A DNA stretch of 64,000 bases from HGM04593 sp964512955 (GTDB taxonomy: Bacteria; Bacteroidota; Bacteroidia; Bacteroidales; Bacteroidaceae). Numbering within the stretch: the stretch's first letter is position 1; each line of letters starts with the position of its first letter. The notes under the pieces were generated by a model. The model did not search any database. It was not told the DNA's origin and saw only the letters and a program-made list of their open reading frames with translations. The stretch covers positions 1 through 64,000 of the forward strand of contig CAZEKX010000001.1 in the NCBI GenBank assembly GCA_964512955.1, read 5' to 3'. Below are positions 17,445 to 25,832 of this stretch, in pieces. Made by a program: the position numbers and the translations under genes.

Positions 17445-18605
17445 ATGAAGACAAGTTTCCCTGTTGAGAAATTCGGAAATATAGATACACCGTTTTACTA
17501 TTACGATGTAGAACTGCTTAAGGCTACATTGAATGTTGCATTAAACGAGGCTTCTAAATACAGCGGTTTCAATATACACTATGCTGTAAAAGCAAACTTC
17601 AACCCTTCGATATTGCAAATAATATGTAATGCCGGTATGGGAGCCGACTGTGTGAGTGGTGGAGAGGTTAAGGCTGCACTTGCTGCCGGTATTCCTGCAT
17701 CTAAAATAGTATTTGCCGGTGTTGGTAAAACAGACAAAGAGATTGCTGCATCACTCGATGCTGGAATATTCTGTTTCAATGTAGAATCGCTTCCCGAAAT
17801 ATATGCCATTGAGGCATTGGCATCGGAGCGTGGTATAACTGCATCTGTGGCAATTCGTGTAAATCCAAATGTTGTGGCACATACACATGCAAATATAACT
17901 ACGGGCTTAGCCGAGAATAAGTTCGGTATAAATTACGAACAACTCGACGAGGTAATAGATGTTATAGAAAAATGTCGACATTTGTCTTTGATTGGTTTGC
18001 ATTTCCACATTGGGTCGCAAATATTGGATATGAACGATTTTGTAACACTATGCAACAGAGTGAATGAACTGCAGGATATGTTGCAAGAGCAACGTAATAT
18101 GGTACTTCCTCACATAAATGTGGGAGGTGGTTTGGGTGTACGTTACGATGTTCCCGATGAATATCCCATTCCCGACTTTGCAAACTATTTTGCAACATAC
18201 GCCAAACATCTTAAATTGCGTGAAGGACAGCAACTGCATTTTGAACTTGGACGCAGTATTGTTGCACAGTGTGGAACATTGCTTTCTCGTGTAACTTATG
18301 TTAAGAGTGGAACACGAAAAAAGTTTGTAATTGTAGATGCCGGTATGAACGACCTGTTGCGTCCGGCACTTTACGATGCGCACCATTGTATTGAGAACCT
18401 GAGTTCGCACTCGGGTGAAGAGACTTATGATGTTGTGGGTCCTATATGCGAATCTTCCGATGTGTTTGACAAGGATATAAAACTGCCAATAACACATCGT
18501 GGCGACCTTATTGCAATGAGAACAGCAGGAGCATACGGTGAGGCAATGTCCTTTGGATACAATTGTAGAGAATTACCCGGGGTAGTCCTTTCCAACGAAT
18601 TATAA
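17445..18605 (+). CDS. lysA: diaminopimelate decarboxylase
   Basis: This PLP enzyme converts meso-DAP to lysine. The 386 residues form an alanine-racemase-like barrel and a C-terminal beta domain. The PLP lysine lies in HYAVKANFNPSIL. Other motifs are GLHFHIGSQI, NVGGGLGVRYD, and the DAP-binding CESSD near the C-terminus followed by AGAYG. It is in an operon with lysC. Confidence 0.96.
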   Translation: MKTSFPVEKFGNIDTPFYYYDVELLKATLNVALNEASKYSGFNIHYAVKANFNPSILQIICNAGMGADCVSGGEVKAALAAGIPASKIVFAGVGKTDKEIAASLDAGIFCFNVESLPEIYAIEALASERGITASVAIRVNPNVVAHTHANITTGLAENKFGINYEQLDEVIDVIEKCRHLSLIGLHFHIGSQILDMNDFVTLCNRVNELQDMLQEQRNMVLPHINVGGGLGVRYDVPDEYPIPDFANYFATYAKHLKLREGQQLHFELGRSIVAQCGTLLSRVTYVKSGTRKKFVIVDAGMNDLLRPALYDAHHCIENLSSHSGEETYDVVGPICESSDVFDKDIKLPITHRGDLIAMRTAGAYGEAMSFGYNCRELPGVVLSNEL

Positions 18606-18615
18606 CAGTATCATA

Positions 18616-19266
18616 ATGGAAAAGAGATATACTGTAGGTGAAGAGTATGTGAACTCAATATCGCATGGTCTGGGAACTATTATGGGACTGGTTGTCTGCG
18701 TGATATTTCTTATACAGGGATATCAAGAAGGTGATGCAATAGATAAACTCTCGTTGTGGTTGTATCTGTTCGGTGTGGTGAGTTCCTACCTTTTCTCAAC
18801 CATTTACCATGCTTCTGCAAAGAGCAAATGGCGTTCTCTTTGGCGTAAATTCGACCATGCAGCCATATATTGGCATATAGCAGGAAGTTACTCTCCAGTA
18901 GCACTTATTGCTTTACGCGATGTTGGTTATTGGGGGTGGGGTATCTTCATTTTTTGTTGGTTATGTGCAATAGTCGGTACAATTCTTACTTTCTTTAATT
19001 TAAAGAAACAGAGTAAGTTGGAAACGGTGTGTTATGTTCTTATGGGGCTTACTATACTCGTTGCATTAAAGCCTTTTTACGAGCATGTTGGTTTCTGGAT
19101 ATTCTTTTGGATTGTGGCAGAAGGAGTGGCATATATTACAGGTGCTGTGTTGTATAGTTTTCACAAAGTGAAATATATACATTCTGTATTCCACATTTTT
19201 GTGATTTTGGGAGATATATGCCACATGATTGCTGTTTGGAGAATTCTGACTAATTTGTTGATATAG
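18616..19266 (+). CDS. hemolysin III family (PAQR) membrane protein
   Basis: The 216-residue protein has seven hydrophobic segments and belongs to the hemolysin III/YqfA branch of the PAQR superfamily. Conserved metal-site residues are seen in VNSISHGLG, YLFSTIYHASAK, KFDHAAIYWHIAGSY and the C-terminal HSVFHIFVILGDICHMIAV. Its biochemical role in bacteria is not established. It follows lysA by 10 bp and ends at a strong terminator. Confidence 0.88.
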   Translation: MEKRYTVGEEYVNSISHGLGTIMGLVVCVIFLIQGYQEGDAIDKLSLWLYLFGVVSSYLFSTIYHASAKSKWRSLWRKFDHAAIYWHIAGSYSPVALIALRDVGYWGWGIFIFCWLCAIVGTILTFFNLKKQSKLETVCYVLMGLTILVALKPFYEHVGFWIFFWIVAEGVAYITGAVLYSFHKVKYIHSVFHIFVILGDICHMIAVWRILTNLLI

Positions 19267-19298
19267 AGTAGTTTATACGTTGTGGTTTGCTCATGCTA

Positions 19299-19342
19299 AA
19301 AAAAATCTTGCATTTTTTCTTGAAAAAAGTGTAAGATTTTTT
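19299..19342 (+). terminator. terminator after the ftsE-lysC-lysA-hemolysin III operon
   Basis: A long hairpin (AAAAAATCTTGCATTTTTTC paired with GAAAAAAGTGTAAGATTTTTT) is followed by further T residues. Confidence 0.85.
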
Positions 19343-19384
19343 GTTTTTATCACACTATATAATGAACATTAAAACAAAAGTATC

Positions 19385-19606
19385 ATGAATTCCAAAAAGA
19401 GTATTAATAGTATGGTTTTATTGCTAAACAATATTTTGAATTGTATGGGAATTAATATTATAGTTGTTAGTAGTAAAAATGATTTTTTAAAACAGATATT
19501 TGAGAAAAAAATGAAATATGCAGGCTTTGTAATTGTAAAGTCACGTTATTGGTTTCGTGTATTTTATATAAATACCAATAAAATACTGTTTTCATCAAAA
19601 AAATAA
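19385..19606 (+). CDS. small hypothetical protein
   Basis: A possible 73-residue basic protein starts at ATG 19385, about 40 bp after a terminator, and ends before a hairpin at 19635. It has a short hydrophobic stretch (MVLLLNNILNCMGINIIVV) and Lys-rich ends, and it is richer in AAA and AAT codons than its neighbours. I recognise no family. It could be a real small gene, possibly foreign, or a chance frame. Confidence 0.3.
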   Translation: MNSKKSINSMVLLLNNILNCMGINIIVVSSKNDFLKQIFEKKMKYAGFVIVKSRYWFRVFYINTNKILFSSKK

Positions 19607-19634
19607 GTATATCATTGATGCTTACCGGAGGGGG

Positions 19635-19690
19635 ACTGTCCCGTATACCTAAACTGTTTTCTTATTCAGTCTTTGGTATTACGGGGCAGT
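19635..19690. terminator. long imperfect hairpin between convergent genes
   Basis: ACTGTCCCGTATACC pairs with GGTATTACGGGGCAGT, followed by ATTTTT. It lies between the small ORF ending at 19606 and the nucleotidyltransferase gene ending at 19695. Confidence 0.65.
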
Positions 19691-19694
19691 ATTT

Positions 19695-20786
19695 TTAAAT
19701 AAGTTTTCTCCAGAAATAATGCCATGTTTTGAATATAGGTGCCCACAAAACCTCCGATGGGTACATACTTATAAAACGCATATTTCGTACGCTATTATAA
19801 TATACTCTTTTTATAAGGTTGTTGTATTCTTTGTGTTTTATACGTTCGTCGTAGTGTCCGAAGTTTCCTGCAAGCATAATCTCGTTTAATAGGAATTCTC
19901 CATCACTAACAGATTGTTCGGTAAGCATGAATCTCTCTTCCAGTCCAAAAGCCTTTTGCATTACATACATTGTTGCTTTTGTAAAGCGTATCATGCCAAG
20001 TTCTTTTAGTGTTTTTAGCGTGTCTTTTTTCTCTCTCTCGCTGAATCCTTGCTTTAGAACGTAGTAGTAATCCAGAAGTTGTCTTAATCCTATACCCTCG
20101 CTAAAAAGATGTCGATATATGTGTACAAGTATATATACTCTGTTAAATGCTAAAGAAGAGAATGTACCTTTTTTCTCGCAATTATCAATACTTATATAAT
20201 TGTTAAATTCATCTTTTGAGAATGTTTTAAAGAAGTCCTGCAATTTTTTGTTTTTAAAATAGTTATTCATCCATGTAGGAGTAAAATGTATCTCAATATC
20301 AGCCTCTTTTAGTATTGGAAAATCTACATGGTGATACACCGGTTTGCATTCAGGAAAGAATTTGCGTACATATTTTATTGTCTCTTTTTTATTACCATCC
20401 AACCATATATCGATATCACCCGATGTACGAAGTGATGGTTGCGGATATAAAAGTGCAACTCCTTGTCCCTTCAATACAACATTTTTGAACCCTTCCCGAC
20501 GAAATTTATCGGAGACTCTTACCGAGACATCGTTCAATCTCATATTGTCGCTCTTAATGCGCTCACACAAAACAATCCATTGCATTAGAATGTTTTTGGG
20601 TGGACGCTGTGTTTCGTTTAGCCTCTCTAAGGCACAAAACAATATACCAATCAGTGTCTGTTTTTTTGCGGTATCGAATAGTTCTTTCCAACACTCTTCG
20701 TCAATATTCTCAGGCAGAGTGAACCCCGACCCAATGGCACAGCGTAACAAATTAAAAAATATTTCGGTGGTGGAGTTTTTATCCAT
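19695..20786 (-). CDS. nucleotidyltransferase family protein
   Basis: The 363-residue protein fits the putative nucleotidyltransferase family often seen near polysaccharide genes (NTP_transf_5-like). The core is FKNVVLKGQGVALLYP, then the G-S-type pattern SLRTSGDIDIWLDG with the two Asp expected to bind metal, and a later IEIHFTPTWMN. A helical C-terminal half follows. ATG 20786 (MDKNSTTEIFFNLL) is used; the open frame continues to 20852 but runs past the promoter box. No polysaccharide genes are adjacent, so the substrate is unknown. Confidence 0.75.
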   Translation of the reverse strand: MDKNSTTEIFFNLLRCAIGSGFTLPENIDEECWKELFDTAKKQTLIGILFCALERLNETQRPPKNILMQWIVLCERIKSDNMRLNDVSVRVSDKFRREGFKNVVLKGQGVALLYPQPSLRTSGDIDIWLDGNKKETIKYVRKFFPECKPVYHHVDFPILKEADIEIHFTPTWMNNYFKNKKLQDFFKTFSKDEFNNYISIDNCEKKGTFSSLAFNRVYILVHIYRHLFSEGIGLRQLLDYYYVLKQGFSEREKKDTLKTLKELGMIRFTKATMYVMQKAFGLEERFMLTEQSVSDGEFLLNEIMLAGNFGHYDERIKHKEYNNLIKRVYYNSVRNMRFISMYPSEVLWAPIFKTWHYFWRKLI

Positions 20787-20849
20787 AATGTAGTAGTGTT
20801 TGTTATAATTCTGCAACTCGAAATTTTTATTCTGTTGTGAACTTTGGAG

Positions 20850-20857
20850 CAAAGTTA
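20850..20857 (-). promoter_or_regulatory. -7 promoter box upstream of the nucleotidyltransferase
   Basis: The minus strand reads TAACTTTG, an exact TAnnTTTG box, 64 bp upstream of the ATG at 20786. Confidence 0.55.
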
Positions 20858-20880
20858 AGAATTTAAAATAGTATATGGTT

Positions 20881-20897
20881 AGAAGTTGTTCAAATTT
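20881..20897 (+). repeat. AAGTTGTTTAAATTT motif, copy 2
   Basis: AGAAGTTGTTCAAATTT differs by one base from the other copies. It lies 48 bp before the tail-tip-like gene. Confidence 0.5.
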
Positions 20898-20944
20898 CTT
20901 CGCAAAGAGACAAATCTATAATAAGTAACGTAAATAGTTGTATC

Positions 20945-21748
20945 ATGAAAAAAAGAAGAGTAGTATTAAGTCGCTCGGGTGTTACATCGTCTGTTGTGTA
21001 TCATTCGGTAAACAGTGCAAAAAAAGAGGATAAATCGAACAAGGTTTCTCGCTTTAGTGAAGTTCCCGATGATGAGCATTATCCTACTGAAAAACTTCTG
21101 TTCGATGAAATTTCCAAGGAGTGTAATCGTGCAATGGAGAGTGAGAGTAAAATTAGTAAGAGAGTGGACAACTGCCAAACGATATATAATGTTACCTGGG
21201 GTGCAAAAAGTAATATAAACAATTTTGTAGTTGCAGGTATATATTGTTTGTTGGGTGAACGTTTGTCGACAGACGATGGTTTGCCAATAGATAATGCCGG
21301 TTCCGGACATAAAATATCGGCAAGGTTGAATGTGATAGACTCATCTACAACTAATAAAAGATGCTTGACTCAAATTCTTGAACTTTCGAATAATGCCGGT
21401 GGAGACTCAAATATATATATAAGAACAGGAATATCTGCTTCGGAGTCATCCTCTTCATCGTTGGTCTGGTCATCCTGGCAGAAACTTCAAGGTATTGTAA
21501 ATATACCGGCAACATTGTCTTACGACACATTTATTGACAATGGTATGTATAGTGGTGTGCATTTGCCTATGGGTGATATGTTTCTTCTTATTGTATTGAA
21601 TAACTATGCTGTAGTTTCAAAAATGGGAAAAACCCGTTCTATTGCCCAAATTAAAATATTGTTGAGTGTGAGTGGCGGTATAACCCTGCAAAAAAGGGTG
21701 GGGCAAGGAGATACAGATATTACTTGGGGAAATTGGTCGAATATTTAG
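20945..21748 (+). CDS. orphan phage tail-tip-like protein with a pyocin-knob-like domain
   Basis: The 267-residue protein starts MKKRRVVLSRSGV. Residues about 80-185 resemble the pyocin-knob domain of phage and pyocin tail fibres: a VAGIYCLLG strand, a QILEL strand and the closing IYIRTG...WSSWQKLQG pattern. A second, related beta-rich segment ends with DITWGNWSNI. The N-terminal residues match MKKRRIVLNINNV of the small phage-locus protein at 53330-53842, 30 kb away. The gene is alone, flanked by host genes and followed by a strong terminator. I infer a receptor-binding or tail-tip component of the 50.8-62.5 kb system. An independent phage relic is the alternative. Confidence 0.65.
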   Translation: MKKRRVVLSRSGVTSSVVYHSVNSAKKEDKSNKVSRFSEVPDDEHYPTEKLLFDEISKECNRAMESESKISKRVDNCQTIYNVTWGAKSNINNFVVAGIYCLLGERLSTDDGLPIDNAGSGHKISARLNVIDSSTTNKRCLTQILELSNNAGGDSNIYIRTGISASESSSSSLVWSSWQKLQGIVNIPATLSYDTFIDNGMYSGVHLPMGDMFLLIVLNNYAVVSKMGKTRSIAQIKILLSVSGGITLQKRVGQGDTDITWGNWSNI

Positions 21749-21763
21749 AAGTTGTTTAAATCT
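21747..21763 (+). repeat. AAGTTGTTTAAATTT motif, copy 3
   Basis: AGAAGTTGTTTAAATCT overlaps the stop codon of the tail-tip-like gene. Copies 2 and 3 therefore flank that gene in the same orientation. Confidence 0.5.
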
Positions 21764-21770
21764 CTATAAA

Positions 21771-21805
21771 AATTAAGGGTTGCACACAAAGTGCAACCCT
21801 TAATT
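21771..21805. terminator. bidirectional terminator
   Basis: The perfect hairpin AATTAAGGGTTGCAC / GTGCAACCCTTAATT lies between the convergent tail-tip-like and endoglycosidase genes. Confidence 0.88.
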
Positions 21806-21822
21806 CGATATTATTAAAATTA

Positions 21823-24800
21823 TTACTTTTTAATTTTGAATGAACGTAGCGCTTTGCCCTCCTTCATTATAGTTACAACATATACTCCTTCGCTCGCTCC
21901 GGCAAGTGAAATGGTGCGTAACTCTCCTGCACGAGCCTCAAATATATCCGACGCAACACGTTTTCCATCGGCTGAGAATACAATAACATCGTATATGCCA
22001 TCTGCCGCGAACAGAACATCGGCAGTACCGTCGAATGCATTAGGATAAATCATATATCCGTTCTCTGCATTAACATCTTCAATGTCTGTTACTACAATGT
22101 AATCGGTAATGGTTTTTGATACAGAACCCCATGAGTTATTTGCAGTAAGTGTTACCGAATATTTACCATCTTCTACCAATTTGTACTTTGCACTTGCTGT
22201 TTCGTCGGTAGAACCATTTAGTACTGCACCATCGAGCAACCAGCGCGAAGACTCATATTTAATGGGGAAACTACCGGTTAGCATGGGAACACCAAGTGCT
22301 GTTGTCAATTGATTCTGTTTGTAGTCGGTATTTACATTGTTTTCACTCTTTCCTGTAGTCATATATGCACCGGCAACTGCTGTTGCATTCTTTCCACTGT
22401 TAGGGAAGTATATATAACCATCACTGTCTGTTTCTGTACTTTCAAATGTAAAGTATCCTTCAAGGTTATCGGGTATATCGGCTGCTTCGTAGCCCTTCAT
22501 CGATGCCAATACCTCTGTAGCAGTAAGTGTCTTACTCCATATCTGTACCTCATCTACCCAACCTGTGAAACTTGCAAGGTTTGTCATAGAACCACCAACA
22601 TAGAACTTTGCACCGTTCCAATTCTTAGGACCGGAACCACGTGATTGACAACTGATAACCTCTTTGCCGTTAAGATACATCTTAATGTTTCTTCCGTCCT
22701 TTGTTACGCAGACATGGTACCATACACCGGGTTGTAAAGAGTAACCATCTGTCAAACCGTCTACATCGTTGTTGTGCTCATAGTTAAGTGTTCCGGCAGG
22801 AGGCGCATCGAAGCATACTGAAAGTTCGTTCTCTGCATTGTCGCGTTTGATGTTATTATTTGCTGCATAACCGGCAGGACGTATTGCTGTCCACATCTCA
22901 CCCCAAACTTTGTCGGTCCATGTTCCATTGTAATTACGATTTACCTTGGTCATGAGCAATGTTCCTAATGATGCATGCTCGAACTTCTCAACTTTAAACC
23001 AAAGAGCAAAAGATGTATTCTTGTATTGGCTCATAATACCTGCATCAACAGTAAGTTGATAAGGTTCACTCATGTATAGTGATTGTGATACTGTACATGG
23101 TGCATCGTCGTATTCTGTACCTTTGTTAATGTCAGCGGTAAAGTTTACCTCATTATTTGCCGGTGAAATCTCTGTAACATCCGATGTAATGTTGTTAATT
23201 TGTGGCAGGCGTCCGGTCTTCTCCGGGCTCACAAGGATAAGTGAGCGGTTCATCAACTCTTTCCCGTTTGTGGTAATCTTAACATCGTAACTTCCTACTT
23301 CGGGGAGAGTTGTTGTTGTCTTAAGTACGCCCTTTTCGCTTGCAACAAGTTCACCACTGAATGCATTGTATATCTCAATATCAGAAACAGAGTGGTTGGG
23401 ATCTTCGAAACCAATAGTGAACTCTTCATTGGGCTTAATTACATCTTTGTCTACAGTAAGAGTCTCTATCAATGTGAGTTCTTGTACAATCTCGTCGCTC
23501 CATACAATTTCACTCTTTGTACGACCATCTTTGCCCACAGCGCGTACTCCAATTTGAACAGCATCTACACCAATAATCATGGGGGCATCCACTGCGTATG
23601 CAGCCCAAGATGTTGTTGTTGTTACAAGTGTCTCTTTCTCTCCCTGTTTAACCCAAATTTCGTAGTACCATGTATCAACCTCTTCGTTGTAAATGGGGCA
23701 ACCCTCATATTCGGCTTTGCGTGATGCCGGTGCGGGCATATCCCAAATAATTTTAATGTCAGCACGGTCGTAGAAACGTTTCATAACCTCGGAATGGGTA
23801 ATGATTGGTGTTGCAGGTGTCTCGTTGAACGATGCGGGAACAAATGCAAATTCACCGAGTAAAGCCTCGTAGTTTTCGGTTGTGTTTTGTACCGAAAGAC
23901 CTACGCAACCAATAACATCGCCTGCTGTCAAGCCTGCTTCTGAAGCCTTAATAACAACACTGTTCCATTCGCCGGCCTTAATCTCTTTTGGTAAGGTTAC
24001 ATTGACAAAATTATTCTCAGAACCCTCCTTGGATACCATTAATTGCAAGTGTGATGTTGCAACATTTGGCTTGTATACAAGACGGAACTCGTCATCACCG
24101 CTCTCAACACTCCATTTTGTTGCAAACAGGCGAACATCTGAACGCTCTGTGGCACCGTGTATTTTTAAACATGAACCTGCAAACCATGCATCGTCGAATG
24201 TAAAGTCGAGTTGAACAGCCTGACTAGGAACAGTTCTGCCATCACCGTTATCTATCCACCAACGCCATGTGGGCAATAGATCTTGCATTCCAATATTATA
24301 CCATTTATGATTCCAGGTTGTAATACCTTCGTTATTCATGAAACGACCGTTACCAAGGTTGAAACGGGTTACAAAAGGTAATTCGTACAGAGTGGATTGT
24401 TCACGTACAGCCTTTGCATATCCATGCCATTTTTCAAGGTCGCTAAACGATGCAATTGTATTATCATTTTTTATAGCAGGAAGAGCAAGTACGTTTCTGT
24501 TACCGCCCGAGAATAGTAATTCTTGTTTCTTAACATATTCGTTCTGTACGGCATAGTCGCTCTGTCCTCCCTCTGTTGAACTAGTATAGAGTTGGCTGCG
24601 GTCGTGTGCGCCCCAAACTACAATACTTACCGGTTGACGCATAAGTGCTTCCCAGCCTGCATTTCCGTATGTTCCATAACCACGTCCTTGTTGGTCATAA
24701 CCTGCGTAAACATCGAACGAGGAGCGTCCCAAACTCTTTGCTGTATTTACACTTGTAGAAAGTCCGCTTTCGCTCCAGTTGTAGTTAAGGAAAAACATAT

Positions 24801-25638
24801 CGGTAACAGGTTGGTCCATTGTTTGATGGTGGAACCAATTCTGGTTGTTGCTACTAAGCATACAACCATTATCGTCTAACCCTCCATTGTTGTTGACAAA
24901 TGCATACCAATCGACATGGAACGGGTGGTTTAATTCTTTAGCAATTTTGTGACATTCTGCAAGGAATGGAATAACGCGACTGTATACAACGTACCCCCAA
25001 TAACCTTCAGGGTTAAATGTCAAACCGTCGATACCATAGTATTTAAGAAATTCAATCAGTTTTCGTGAATATTTATAACTATCTCCATGCTCGTTAGAAG
25101 CAGGAACTGCTAAATTAAATAAGGTTTTACCCGGTTCATCTAATTGATTTACAGCCATAGCCCAGTCTATAAAATAGGTACATCCGGTAGCAACGCCATT
25201 CTTATGTGCTACGTCGTTGAATACTCCGGGTACACGCCACCAACTGTTCGACCAGTTTGAGTGGTATTTTATGTACTGCCACATACTGAAGTTATCACCG
25301 TCGAAATTGTAACGAGGCAAAGGACCCCATTTCTTGGTCATCTCTCCGGTGGGAACACACCAACCAAGGTTTTTGCCGTTTGTGTCGTCAAGGTCGGGGT
25401 TTGCTTGTGCTCCGGGGATAAAACGGTTTTTAATGGGTACACGTGAGATGAAGAAATTTTCATCGACATAGTTTGTGCCTGTACCCCAATTCTTACCCGG
25501 TTCCCAATTGTCTAATGCTTCTACAATGTTGTCGGGAATTGCATACTGCACATACATTTCGTGAGTTGGTACGCTTTGTGCAAACGCTCCCAAACACAAC
25601 GATAATGTTGCTACTGAAAGTAAATGTTTGATTTTCAT
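21823..25638 (-). CDS. secreted GH85-like endo-beta-N-acetylglucosaminidase with LamG and T9SS sorting domains
   Basis: The 1271-residue exported enzyme is predicted to cut the chitobiose core of N-glycans. A signal peptide (about 1-21) is followed by a GH85-like catalytic barrel (about 25-400). The expected Asn-x-Glu pair is N209/E211 in YGIDGLTFNPEGYWG. A galactose-binding-like domain (about 450-630) and fibronectin-like segments follow. A LamG/concanavalin-like domain (about 880-1080) and a PKD-like piece come next. The last about 75 residues are a type IX secretion sorting domain (MIYPNAFDGTADVLF to GVYVVTIMKEGKALRSFKI). It stands alone, with no SusC/D pair beside it. Host or dietary glycoproteins are the likely substrate, by inference. 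Confidence 0.85.
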   Translation of the reverse strand: MKIKHLLSVATLSLCLGAFAQSVPTHEMYVQYAIPDNIVEALDNWEPGKNWGTGTNYVDENFFISRVPIKNRFIPGAQANPDLDDTNGKNLGWCVPTGEMTKKWGPLPRYNFDGDNFSMWQYIKYHSNWSNSWWRVPGVFNDVAHKNGVATGCTYFIDWAMAVNQLDEPGKTLFNLAVPASNEHGDSYKYSRKLIEFLKYYGIDGLTFNPEGYWGYVVYSRVIPFLAECHKIAKELNHPFHVDWYAFVNNNGGLDDNGCMLSSNNQNWFHHQTMDQPVTDMFFLNYNWSESGLSTSVNTAKSLGRSSFDVYAGYDQQGRGYGTYGNAGWEALMRQPVSIVVWGAHDRSQLYTSSTEGGQSDYAVQNEYVKKQELLFSGGNRNVLALPAIKNDNTIASFSDLEKWHGYAKAVREQSTLYELPFVTRFNLGNGRFMNNEGITTWNHKWYNIGMQDLLPTWRWWIDNGDGRTVPSQAVQLDFTFDDAWFAGSCLKIHGATERSDVRLFATKWSVESGDDEFRLVYKPNVATSHLQLMVSKEGSENNFVNVTLPKEIKAGEWNSVVIKASEAGLTAGDVIGCVGLSVQNTTENYEALLGEFAFVPASFNETPATPIITHSEVMKRFYDRADIKIIWDMPAPASRKAEYEGCPIYNEEVDTWYYEIWVKQGEKETLVTTTTSWAAYAVDAPMIIGVDAVQIGVRAVGKDGRTKSEIVWSDEIVQELTLIETLTVDKDVIKPNEEFTIGFEDPNHSVSDIEIYNAFSGELVASEKGVLKTTTTLPEVGSYDVKITTNGKELMNRSLILVSPEKTGRLPQINNITSDVTEISPANNEVNFTADINKGTEYDDAPCTVSQSLYMSEPYQLTVDAGIMSQYKNTSFALWFKVEKFEHASLGTLLMTKVNRNYNGTWTDKVWGEMWTAIRPAGYAANNNIKRDNAENELSVCFDAPPAGTLNYEHNNDVDGLTDGYSLQPGVWYHVCVTKDGRNIKMYLNGKEVISCQSRGSGPKNWNGAKFYVGGSMTNLASFTGWVDEVQIWSKTLTATEVLASMKGYEAADIPDNLEGYFTFESTETDSDGYIYFPNSGKNATAVAGAYMTTGKSENNVNTDYKQNQLTTALGVPMLTGSFPIKYESSRWLLDGAVLNGSTDETASAKYKLVEDGKYSVTLTANNSWGSVSKTITDYIVVTDIEDVNAENGYMIYPNAFDGTADVLFAADGIYDVIVFSADGKRVASDIFEARAGELRTISLAGASEGVYVVTIMKEGKALRSFKIKK

Positions 25639-25768
25639 AAAATCATTTTTTAAAGTTGTTATTTAAATATGGTATTAAACTATTTTTATGAAAGTAGGCA
25701 AATATGTGAATTTTTATTTTTATACACAATAATTACACCCTGTTTTTATGGACAATAATAGAAATAAT

Positions 25769-25812
25769 ACATAAATCTGAGCACAAAACCGGTTTTGTGC
25801 TCAGATTTATGT
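25769..25812. terminator. 44-bp perfect palindrome, probable terminator of ctpA
   Basis: ACATAAATCTGAGCACAAAACC and its exact complement form an uninterrupted palindrome 20 bp downstream of the ctpA stop. The rest of 25639-25832 is AT-rich leader of the endoglycosidase gene with nothing else recognisable. Confidence 0.75.
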
Positions 25813-25832
25813 ATTTTATAGAGAAAAATATG

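Noticed and set aside
19385..19606. Antitoxin or phage regulator in the small ORF
   Set aside because: No recognisable DNA-binding motif or partner gene, so only a low-confidence small gene is listed.
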